Source of the DNA: Gp6-AA40 sp035571515
Lineage (GTDB): Bacteria; Acidobacteriota; Vicinamibacteria; Vicinamibacterales; UBA2999
DNA: 64,000 nucleotides
Assembly (NCBI GenBank): GCA_035571515.1
Contig: DATNCQ010000216.1
Coordinates: forward strand, 1-64,000
Reading direction: 5' to 3'
The translations under genes and the position numbers were made by a program. The notes beneath the pieces were generated by a model. The model saw nothing but the letters and a program-made list of their open reading frames with translations. It ran no database searches and was not told where the DNA came from. Shown here piece by piece: positions 25,255-32,066 of this stretch (the first letter of the stretch is position 1; each line of letters starts with the position of its first letter).

Positions 25255-26020
25255 CCTGGATGTCGAGGACCGTGCGGCCGCCCTGCTTGCGCACGATGTG
25301 TCCCGGCGTCTTGATGTCGGTCAGCACTTCGGCGCGGTCGGCGTAGTCCGAGTACGTGGTCTCGGTGACGAGGGTGGCGCGTGCCGGAGTGTCGGAGCGC
25401 GTTTCGACCTTCGTCACGAGGCTTTTCGCGTCGAGCGTCGCCTTCACGGTCACGCCGGCCAGTGGGCCGCTGAGCGGGAAGGTGAGCACCGTCGCGCCCC
25501 CCTCCGTCGAGACGATCGTCTTGTCGCCGGCGAAGAGGGCGCCCTTGACGACGCCAAAGGGCAGCGTCCAGAGCTGCAGCAGCCGCTCTTGGGCGGCGGC
25601 GTTCATCGGCGTGGCCGTCCCCTTGCCGGGTACGAGGCCGGCGCCCATCTCCGATTCATCCCAGGCGTAGGTGTCGCGCACGGTCTGGATCGTGTGCTGC
25701 GCGGCGCCGCCGTCGGGGGTCCGCGTCATCTCCACTCGCATCGCCGCCGGGTTGTAGCCGAGCGCCACGTGGTAGTCGGTCTTGACGAGGCGGCCGCCCA
25801 TGTCGCTCGTGCCGCTGCCCACCAGCTCCATCGTGTTGACGATGTCGATGCCCGGCAGGCGCGTGTCCGCGGCGCCGATGTCGGACCACCGGACCATGCC
25901 GAGCGCGTCGGCGGCGGCGCGCAGCACCTTCGCGCGGTCGGGCGCCTGGGCGCGGACGGACTGGACGGCAAGCGCGCCGACGAGCGCGCACATCACGATG
26001 GCGGCGGTCCTGGCTCTCAT
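25178..26020 (-). CDS. Secreted protein resembling the N-terminal domain of some MBL hydrolases
   Basis: The 280-residue protein has a signal peptide (MRARTAAIVMCALVGALAVQ). Blocks such as DIVNTMELVGSG, RLLQLWTLPFGVVKGAL, VKATLDAKSLVTKVETRSD, ETTYSDYADRAEVLTDIKTPGH and VLDIQVK are, from memory, the pattern of a beta-rich domain that precedes the MBL domain in secreted acidobacterial hydrolases. Here no MBL domain follows. The gene is third in an operon after DUF6152 and DLTG-W genes and starts five bases after the latter. No enzymatic residues were identified. The fusion comparison needs confirmation by search. Confidence 0.65.
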   Translation of the reverse strand: MRARTAAIVMCALVGALAVQSVRAQAPDRAKVLRAAADALGMVRWSDIGAADTRLPGIDIVNTMELVGSGTSDMGGRLVKTDYHVALGYNPAAMRVEMTRTPDGGAAQHTIQTVRDTYAWDESEMGAGLVPGKGTATPMNAAAQERLLQLWTLPFGVVKGALFAGDKTIVSTEGGATVLTFPLSGPLAGVTVKATLDAKSLVTKVETRSDTPARATLVTETTYSDYADRAEVLTDIKTPGHIVRKQGGRTVLDIQVKTWETNDPYLVFPVPPNVKSAATR

Positions 26021-26025
26021 GGCGA

Positions 26026-26952
26026 TCAGTGATGTTCCTTCGTGACGATGTGGGCGAGGTCGCGCTCGCTGCACGGCTGCGATTCCGGCAGCATGGCGCC
26101 CGGCCGGAGCAGCGCGACGCGCGGCGTCGTCGTCCACGGCTCCAGCAGGTAGTCGGGGTCTTCGACCGTGGCGGTCCACGTGAGCGTGTTGCCGTTGCGC
26201 GTGAAGCGCTCGATCACGTGCATGTTCTCGCTGTGCATGTAGCCGCCGATCTGGTCGAACCACGTGTTGGCGTTGAAGCCCCACGAGTCGACGACCAGCG
26301 TGTCGCCCTCCCAGCGGGCGACGCTCTCGCCGGTGTAGGTGCCGTCGAGCTCCTGCAGCGGCGTGTGCTTGCGGTTGTCGGTCGGAATCATGCGGTACAT
26401 CGTCTGGGTCGCGATCAGCCCGCCCTGCCCCGGGTAGAGGAAGAACACGTAGTTCGGGTACTGGGCGATGTAGGACGGGATGGCGCCACGGGGAACGCCG
26501 GCGGGCATGCAGTTGTTCGACGGGTCCTCCTCGTTGGCGTTGTGGTCGTTGTACTTGACCATGTCCCAGTATTCAGGCTTGTAGATCGGCCTGTTGGAGC
26601 CGCTGCGGCGCAGCAGCGACGCGGCGCGCTCGGCCTGCTCGTTGTTCAGCGGACGGTTCGTATTGCGCGGGAAGACGGTGACGATCTGCCCGCTGTGGAT
26701 GTCGCGCGCGACCGTCTCGCTCTCGATGGAAATGCCGTTGTTGGCGAGCTGATTCGGCACGCCGTTCAGGTTGTCGCCCAGCCCGTTCCACACGCCGGTG
26801 AGATCGGGGTGGCCGTCGGCCGTGCGGGGCGTCGTGCCCACCGGCTTCGGCGGCGCGTTGATGGTCCGGGGTCCCCGCGCTTCCTGCGCGACGAGCGCGG
26901 CGGAGACGAGGCACAGCGCGGCGGCGGCGCCGATGATCCTGCTGAAACGCAT
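26026..26952 (-). CDS. Secreted DLTG-W family protein (member 2)
   Basis: The 308-residue protein has a signal peptide cleaved near VAQEARG. Family motifs are HPDLTGVWNGLG at about residue 48, then a middle region with NCMPAGVPR and YPNYVFFLYPG. Near 215 comes ESVARWEGDTLVVDSWGFN, followed by SENMHVIERFTR and ATVEDPDYLLEPW. The core is more elaborate than in member 1. GGGAGGG lies upstream of the ATG. It sits between a DUF6152 gene (18 bases upstream) and the 25178 gene (five bases downstream) in one operon. Function is unknown; periplasmic location is inferred from the signal peptide. Confidence 0.82.
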   Translation of the reverse strand: MRFSRIIGAAAALCLVSAALVAQEARGPRTINAPPKPVGTTPRTADGHPDLTGVWNGLGDNLNGVPNQLANNGISIESETVARDIHSGQIVTVFPRNTNRPLNNEQAERAASLLRRSGSNRPIYKPEYWDMVKYNDHNANEEDPSNNCMPAGVPRGAIPSYIAQYPNYVFFLYPGQGGLIATQTMYRMIPTDNRKHTPLQELDGTYTGESVARWEGDTLVVDSWGFNANTWFDQIGGYMHSENMHVIERFTRNGNTLTWTATVEDPDYLLEPWTTTPRVALLRPGAMLPESQPCSERDLAHIVTKEHH

Positions 26953-26970
26953 ACGACCCTCCCCGTCCCG

Positions 26971-27393
26971 TTAGCGGGTTGGCGGCGGCGCGTCGGGCGC
27001 GTCGGCCAGCAGCTTGAAGTCGCGGCCGTCGGCCATCTTCAGTTCCTGCGCGAGGCCGCTGTTCGAGCCGTCGCGCGCCGCGAGCGCGATGACGGTCAGC
27101 TCGTCGCCCGGCTTCAGCCCGCCGCGGTCGGCGCGGCTCAGCCCGGCGCGCCGGAGGCCGGCGAGACCCGTCATCTCGAAGGCCCACTTCGTCACCTTGC
27201 CGTCGGCCGCCTTGACGTTGACCGTCAGGTAGGAATGCGGGTTGATGAACTCGATGCGGGCGACCGTGCCGCTGACGGTGATCGTCTTGTAGATGTCGAA
27301 CTGCGCCTGGATGGAGTGGTGCGCCGATACGAGGCCCGGCACCGCCACGCCCAGGAGAACCGCCAACAGCGCATTGATTCGCACACGCGTCAT
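26971..27393 (-). CDS. DUF6152 family secreted protein (copy 1)
   Basis: The 140-residue protein has a signal peptide ending VSAHHS and then the characteristic block IKTITVSGTVARIEFINPHSYLTV, a short OB-like or beta-barrel fold. Its N-P-H-S motif and the AHHS just after the signal are shared with the second copy at 53272. GGAGG lies upstream of the ATG. It is the first gene of an operon with a DLTG-W protein and the 25178 protein. His residues clustered near the mature N-terminus and in NPHS could bind metal. No function is established to my knowledge. Confidence 0.85.
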   Translation of the reverse strand: MTRVRINALLAVLLGVAVPGLVSAHHSIQAQFDIYKTITVSGTVARIEFINPHSYLTVNVKAADGKVTKWAFEMTGLAGLRRAGLSRADRGGLKPGDELTVIALAARDGSNSGLAQELKMADGRDFKLLADAPDAPPPTR

Positions 27394-27632
27394 ATTGCCT
27401 CCGGTAGGTGACCGCGGGCGGAATCCTACACCGAGGCTCCGCCGCCCGCAATTATGCCTGCGGCGACGCGCCTCACGATTCGCGACCGCCGCTCACCGCA
27501 TTTCGTCGTGGATACGGCTGGGGCCGGCGCGCCGATCGACGGAATGCGGCGACTACAGGCACCGCCGATCCACTCGAGCCATGCGGGGACCTCGCCTTGC
27601 ACCCGGTACGACAAAGAGAAAGCGAGGGTCAG

Positions 27633-28394
27633 ATGAACACTCAGCACACATACAGCCTGTTGGCAGCAGGCGTCCTTGCTTGCGCGGTTGGCGGGTTCTC
27701 GGCCCGAACCGCGTCGGCGCAAGGGCCGCTCGACGCCGTGACCGGGGATCATCACAAGCTCCCCGTGACCGCCGTCGGCTGCCTGCAGCGCGAGCGCGAT
27801 TACCGTGCGGAGCACTCGAAACATGCAAGTAGAGGAGGCGTCGGCAACGAATACGTCCTGGTGAACTCCACGGTGGGAGTTCCCTCGATGCCGATCGCGC
27901 CGGCCCCGGAGGCGGACGTCAACAACTGCTCCACGCAGGGCAACGGACAGTCGATCGAGCTGACCGGTCGTGGCGAACGTGATCTCGAGCAGTTCGTCGG
28001 CCGTCGCGTCGTCATCAGCGGCGACCTCAAACACGCCAGGCACGACCCCGAGGCGGTCGGCACGTCGGGCGAGTTCACCCCGATCTCGAAGGGCAAGCCT
28101 CTCGAGGGGGGAGGGGACCTGCACCTGCGCGAGGTGAACGTCGAGTCGTTCGCGCTGGCGCCGATCGCCGCGCCGGTCAGGGAAGAAGCGGCGCTCGCGC
28201 CGCCGGAGCCCGCGCCGGCACGCGCTCCGGAGCCGGAGCCGCAAGCGGCGCCCGCGCCGACGCCGACACCACAGGCGGCCCCGGCGCCCGAGCTGCCGAA
28301 GACCGCGAGCCCGCTGCCGACGGTCGGCCTCATCGGGCTGCTCTCGCTGGCCGGCGCCTTCGGACTGCGTCTGTTCGCCCGCGGACAGGCCTGA
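27633..28394 (+). CDS. Secreted protein with C-terminal LPKTAS sorting-like tail
   Basis: The 253-residue protein has an N-terminal signal peptide (MNTQHTYSLLAAGVLACAVG). A small beta domain follows, with VTAVGCLQRERDY, NEYVLVNSTVG, SIELTGRGERDLEQFVGRRVVISG and LREVNVES, resembling a small OB-type domain. Next is a Pro/Ala/Glu-rich stalk. The C-terminus is ELPKTASPLP, then a hydrophobic helix (TVGLIGLLSLAGAFGL) and a basic end (RLFARG). This tripartite tail is the layout of an LPxTG- or PEP-CTERM-type sorting signal, in a bacterium that should be diderm. GAGGG precedes the ATG. A strong hairpin follows the stop. Confidence 0.75.
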   Translation: MNTQHTYSLLAAGVLACAVGGFSARTASAQGPLDAVTGDHHKLPVTAVGCLQRERDYRAEHSKHASRGGVGNEYVLVNSTVGVPSMPIAPAPEADVNNCSTQGNGQSIELTGRGERDLEQFVGRRVVISGDLKHARHDPEAVGTSGEFTPISKGKPLEGGGDLHLREVNVESFALAPIAAPVREEAALAPPEPAPARAPEPEPQAAPAPTPTPQAAPAPELPKTASPLPTVGLIGLLSLAGAFGLRLFARGQA

Positions 28395-28408
28395 TTCGAC
28401 GCGCGCGT

Positions 28409-28434
28409 CCGGCTCGCGCGCCCGCGCGAGCCGG
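28409..28434. terminator. GC-rich perfect hairpin, terminator-like
   Basis: CCGGCTCGCGCG (28409-28420) is followed by CC and its exact complement CGCGCGAGCCGG (28423-28434), then a C-rich run. It begins 15 bases after the stop of the LPKTAS gene. It lacks a T-tract, so intrinsic termination efficiency is uncertain. Confidence 0.6.
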
Positions 28435-28581
28435 CCCCCCCCGCCCTGTCCGCCCTCAAGTCGCTCACCTCGTGCAGCTTAGGCCTGCATGCGAATTTGA
28501 AAAGATCGCTGTTCTCCGGGTTGATTCTGCGGCAGAATGGTGCCCGCTTTTCAGTCGTCCGTCACTCATGGAGGTATGTCG

Positions 28582-29736
28582 ATGACTCCTCGACGAGGTC
28601 CAGTCGCAGTGGTCACGGTCACCCTCGCCATCATTGCGTTGTGCGCGATTGCGGGTCTCGCGCAGGCGCCGTCCGGGAACAAGAAAATCGATGCGACCGT
28701 GACCGACCCGCAGGCCGCCATCAAGGCCGCGGCCGCCGCCTTCAAGCTGACGAAGGCCGATCCCAATTTCGCTCCCAAGAAGACCGCATGGGGCGATCCC
28801 GACATCAGCGGGACGTACCTGACCGCCACCTACACGCCGCTGCAGCGTCCGCAGCGGCTGAAGGACAAGGCGTTCTTCACCGAGGAAGAGGCGATCGCCG
28901 AGCTCGCGCGGGTCATCGGGCAGGACGCCGAAGTCGATCCCCGCAACGTTCATTACGATTGGAAAGAGTACGGGATGGACGGCTGGCAGAGCCCGATCCG
29001 GCCGAGCCTGCGCACGTCGCTCATCGTCGATCCGCCCGACGGACGCATTCCTTCATTGTCGGCCGAGGGACAGAAGCGGCGAGCGGACCGTCTGGCCGCG
29101 GCCCGGCTGAGGGCCCCCGAAGTCAGCGTGCGGACGCTCGCGAGCACCTACACGCGGTGCATCACGGGCAACTCCGCGGGCGGGCCGCTCGTGCGCGGCG
29201 GCAATCCCGACCCGGTGAACACGACCGGCAGCGAAGCGGGCGTGACCGCCGAGATCCAGATCCTGCAGTCGCCCGGGTATGCGTCGATCATCACCCAGTC
29301 CGGCTCCGACGTGCGGATCATTCCGTTGGATGGGCGTCCGTTCCCGCCGTCGACCGTCCACGCGTGGCTCGGCGTGTCGCGCGGCCACTGGGAGGGCAAC
29401 ACGCTGGTCGTCGAGACCAGGAACTTCAACGACAAGACGCCGGCGGCCAACTTCCAGGGATCGACCGAGAACCTGAAGATGACCGAGCGGTTCACGGTGG
29501 TCAACCCCGGGACCCTCAAGTACGAATATACGCTCGAGGATCCGAGGACGTGGACGCGCGCATGGTCGGCCGAGGCGTTGATTCCGAAAATCCCGCCGGG
29601 GATTTTCGAGTTCGCCTGTCACGAGTCCAACTACGGCGTGTTCAACGTGGTCAGGGGCGCGCAGACCCGCGAGAAGGAATTGATCGACAAAGGCCTGCCG
29701 ATCGGCGCCGCCGGCGGCGGCGGCGGGGCCCAGTAG
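28582..29736 (+). CDS. Secreted DLTG-W family protein (member 3)
   Basis: The 384-residue protein has a signal peptide (MTPRRGPVAVVTVTL...AGLAQA). The family start motif is DPDISGTYLTAT at about residue 75. A block SLRTSLIVDPPDGRIP follows, shared with member 4 (RRTSLIVDPPDGRMPPL). The core near 265 is VSRGHWEGNTLVVETRNFN, followed by STENLKMTERFT and YTLEDPRTWTRAW. ATG at 28582 is chosen over ATG at 28576 because GGAGG (28570-28574) then has a proper seven-base spacing. The C-terminus ends in a Gly-rich tail. It is most similar to member 4 at 42000-43286. Confidence 0.82.
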   Translation: MTPRRGPVAVVTVTLAIIALCAIAGLAQAPSGNKKIDATVTDPQAAIKAAAAAFKLTKADPNFAPKKTAWGDPDISGTYLTATYTPLQRPQRLKDKAFFTEEEAIAELARVIGQDAEVDPRNVHYDWKEYGMDGWQSPIRPSLRTSLIVDPPDGRIPSLSAEGQKRRADRLAAARLRAPEVSVRTLASTYTRCITGNSAGGPLVRGGNPDPVNTTGSEAGVTAEIQILQSPGYASIITQSGSDVRIIPLDGRPFPPSTVHAWLGVSRGHWEGNTLVVETRNFNDKTPAANFQGSTENLKMTERFTVVNPGTLKYEYTLEDPRTWTRAWSAEALIPKIPPGIFEFACHESNYGVFNVVRGAQTREKELIDKGLPIGAAGGGGGAQ

Positions 29737-29744
29737 GATAGCCG

Positions 29745-29777
29745 GCGGTTCGCCGGTTCGAAGGTTCGCTGGTTCGT
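29745..29777. repeat. GGTTCGCCGGTTCG-type short repeat
   Basis: Repeated GGTTCG units (GCGGTTCGCCGGTTCGAAGG, then TTCGCTGGTTCG) occur just after the stop at 29736. They belong to the text-like dispersed intergenic repeats in this window and precede the hairpin at 29782-29807. Confidence 0.5.
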
Positions 29778-29781
29778 TGGG

Positions 29782-29807
29782 GCGCGGATCCGGTTTCGGA
29801 TCCGCGC
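29782..29807. terminator. Perfect 11-bp hairpin between convergent genes
   Basis: GCGCGGATCCG, loop GTTT, CGGATCCGCGC forms an exact stem midway between the convergent stops at 29736 and 29833. A bidirectional terminator is the simplest reading, although a T-tract is missing on both sides. Confidence 0.6.
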
Positions 29808-29832
29808 ACCGCCGAACGTCGTTGCTTCCCGC

Positions 29833-30411
29833 CTAATTCGGTTTCACGAACAGACCAACGAGACCCGCGGAGCCCTTGGCGTGCGACATTCCGGGAGCCG
29901 GCGGCACCAGCTTCGCCAGGAATTCCTCGCGCGTCAGGCCCGGCGGCAGCTCCTTCGGATCGAAGTCGGTCGCGACGACCACGAACGTGTAGTGATGCGG
30001 CGTCCCGGGCGGCGTGCAGGGGCCGGAATAGAAGCCGACGCCCTGCGTGCTCTTGCCGCCCACGTACTTGTCCGTCGCCGCGCTGACCTCGCCTTCCGCG
30101 AAGCTGGTCACCGACGGCGGAATCCCGTAGGCCACCCAGTGGTGCACGCCGGCGCCGCCGCGCCCTTCCGGATCTTCCATCAGGAGCGCAAAGCTCTTCG
30201 TCCCCTCGGGCGCGCCGCTCCACGACAGCTGCGGCGAAACGTTGTCGCCGACGCAGTTCGGATTCTGCGGATTCTTGTTGGCCACTTTCCGCGGCATCAG
30301 CGTGCCGTCCTTGAAGGTCGTCGATGTGAGCGTGAACGGGGTTTGCGCCGCGGCGCTGGCGGCGAACGCGACGATCAGCGCGCCGCCGACGAGCAGGTGA
30401 CGTGAAAACAT
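29833..30411 (-). CDS. Secreted YbhB/YbcL (PEBP) family protein
   Basis: The 192-residue protein has a signal peptide (MFSRHLLVGGALIVAFAASAAA). PEBP signatures are present: DNVSPQLSWSGAPEGTKSFALLMEDPEG, then HHWVAYGIP, and GVGFYSGPCTPPGTPHHYTFVV with the ligand-pocket DPxG, HHW and GPCTPPG-type strands. Bacterial YbhB/YbcL proteins bind small ligands, and their physiological role is unclear. GGAGGGC lies upstream of the ATG. It is divergent from the pseudouridine synthase gene with only 29 bases between starts, so promoters must overlap. Confidence 0.9.
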   Translation of the reverse strand: MFSRHLLVGGALIVAFAASAAAQTPFTLTSTTFKDGTLMPRKVANKNPQNPNCVGDNVSPQLSWSGAPEGTKSFALLMEDPEGRGGAGVHHWVAYGIPPSVTSFAEGEVSAATDKYVGGKSTQGVGFYSGPCTPPGTPHHYTFVVVATDFDPKELPPGLTREEFLAKLVPPAPGMSHAKGSAGLVGLFVKPN

Positions 30412-30440
30412 ATGCCCTCCAGAAGCGAAGATTGTATGAC

Positions 30441-31160
30441 ATGGCGAAGCGGCCGCTGAAGACCCTCGAGCGCGTGCTGTCGAAGGCGGGCGCCGGGTCG
30501 CGGACCGACGCGCGGGGCTGGATTGCCGCGGGGCGCGTCAAGGTCAACGGCACCGTCACGCGCGATCCCGATCGGTGGATCGACATGGAGCGCGACCGCG
30601 TGCGGCTCGACAACAGGCCGCTCGCGGCGCGCGAGCGCGTCTACGTGCTGCTCTACAAGCCGACCGGCTATCTGACCACCTACAAGGATCCCGCGGGGCG
30701 GCCGACCGTCTACGACCTGGTCGCCGACGTCGGAACGTTCCTGTCGCCGGTCGGCCGGCTCGATCTCGACTCGTCCGGCCTCCTGCTGATGACCAACGAC
30801 ACCCAGCTTGCCGAGCGCGTGACCAATCCCGACTCGCACGTGCCGAAGACGTACCTCGTCAAGGCGTCCGTCGTCCTGACCGACGAGCAGCTGCAGCAGC
30901 TGCGCGACGGGATCGCGCTGTCGGATGGCCCGACGCGGCCGGCGAGCGTGACGAGGGTACGCGACTCCGCGAAGTACACGCACATCGAGATCACGCTCAC
31001 CGAAGGACGCAACCGGCAGGTGCGGCGGATGATCGAAGCGCTCGGCGCGCGCGTCCTGAAACTCGTGCGCGTGCAGATCGGGCCGATCGCGATCGGGACG
31101 CTCGCCATCGGCCGCTGGCGGCTGCTGACGCGCGCGGAAGTCGCGGCGCTCAAGAATTGA
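30441..31160 (+). CDS. RluB/RsuA-family pseudouridine synthase
   Basis: The 239-residue protein has an N-terminal S4 RNA-binding domain (TLERVLSKAGAGSRTDARGWIAAGRVKVNG). The catalytic motif GRLDLDSSGLLLMTND supplies the Asp nucleophile. EGRNRQVRRMIEALGARVLKLVRVQIGP near the C-terminus is typical of the RsuA/RluB/RluE/RluF branch. It modifies a uridine in 16S or 23S rRNA in the cytoplasm; 23S (RluB-type) fits the size and S4 domain best, but the site cannot be set from the sequence. The ATG at 30441 replaces a longer frame that overlaps the divergent gene start. Confidence 0.92.
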   Translation: MAKRPLKTLERVLSKAGAGSRTDARGWIAAGRVKVNGTVTRDPDRWIDMERDRVRLDNRPLAARERVYVLLYKPTGYLTTYKDPAGRPTVYDLVADVGTFLSPVGRLDLDSSGLLLMTNDTQLAERVTNPDSHVPKTYLVKASVVLTDEQLQQLRDGIALSDGPTRPASVTRVRDSAKYTHIEITLTEGRNRQVRRMIEALGARVLKLVRVQIGPIAIGTLAIGRWRLLTRAEVAALKN

Positions 31161-31256
31161 GTCCGCGCTTACAGTTCTGTGGCGCGCGTATGCGCCCACC
31201 CGCGCGAAATCCCTGCGCAATGTGCCGGTACATCGCTTGCTCGGGGCGATTGCACC

Positions 31257-31859
31257 ATGTTTCCAGTCACGCCTTTCGTGCGGCGGCTGCTCGCGACCGT
31301 GCTGATGCTGGTGTGCGGTGCGGTGTCCGTCACCGCGGGCGGGCCGGCGGCCGGCGACTTCACCAAGCGGTGGAACGGACGCCGCGTCGTGGTGAAGAGC
31401 ACGCTCTACACCGTGCTCTACGACGAAGTGGGGCGCGTGGGCATTCACTACCGCGGCAAGCAGGCCGGCCTGACCATCGCCACACCCGAGGGGCAGTACT
31501 ACGAGTTCGCCGCGCCGGGGCCGGAGGACGAGGACGTGGTCGAGCAGACGCCGAATGAAGTCGTCGACGAGATGTCGACGCGCTTCGTCCGCGCCTATCA
31601 TCTCGACATCGGCATCGTGAAGACGATCACGCCGCTGTCGCTGCGCCAGTTCGAGCCCGGCGTCGTCCTGATCGTCGACTCGATCAAGGTCGATCGCACC
31701 CGCATCCGCTTCGCGTTCCGCCGCGCTGGAGAAGCGACCGCCGCGGGCGAGGCATTCGCCACCAGTCTCACCGTCGAGTGGCCGGTTCCGCTCTCGAAGA
31801 CGTTGCACGAACGCGACGGCATCGAGGGCGTGCTGCAGCGATTCATCGAGCCGCTTTAG
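31257..31859 (+). CDS. Secreted protein of unknown function
   Basis: The 200-residue protein has a signal peptide (MFPVTPFVRRLLATVLMLVCGAVSVTAG). The mature part contains RRVVVKSTLYTVLYDEVGRV, YRGKQAGLTIATPEGQYYEF, and a C-half with FEPGVVLIVDSIKVDRTRIRFAF and SLTVEWPVPLSK. The alternating strands suggest a beta-sandwich. I do not recognise the family. The start at 31257 gives a normal signal peptide; a longer frame upstream has none. It follows the pseudouridine synthase by 96 bases, so shared transcription is possible but not obvious. Confidence 0.65.
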   Translation: MFPVTPFVRRLLATVLMLVCGAVSVTAGGPAAGDFTKRWNGRRVVVKSTLYTVLYDEVGRVGIHYRGKQAGLTIATPEGQYYEFAAPGPEDEDVVEQTPNEVVDEMSTRFVRAYHLDIGIVKTITPLSLRQFEPGVVLIVDSIKVDRTRIRFAFRRAGEATAAGEAFATSLTVEWPVPLSKTLHERDGIEGVLQRFIEPL

Positions 31860-32066
31860 ACGCGCGTTCCAGCTCATCCTCTCGCGCCGCGTCGGTTACT
31901 GCGATCGAAAGCGCATTACGCGCGCCGAACCCGGTCAAGCACACAGTCCATCGCATTCACACGCGCAAATCGCGGCACACATATGGCTTGGCGTGCGCGA
32001 CGAACGCGGCGAATGCCCCCCGGCACGCTGCACTGACCAGTTCCCACTGGGATTGGGGGTCTTCGC

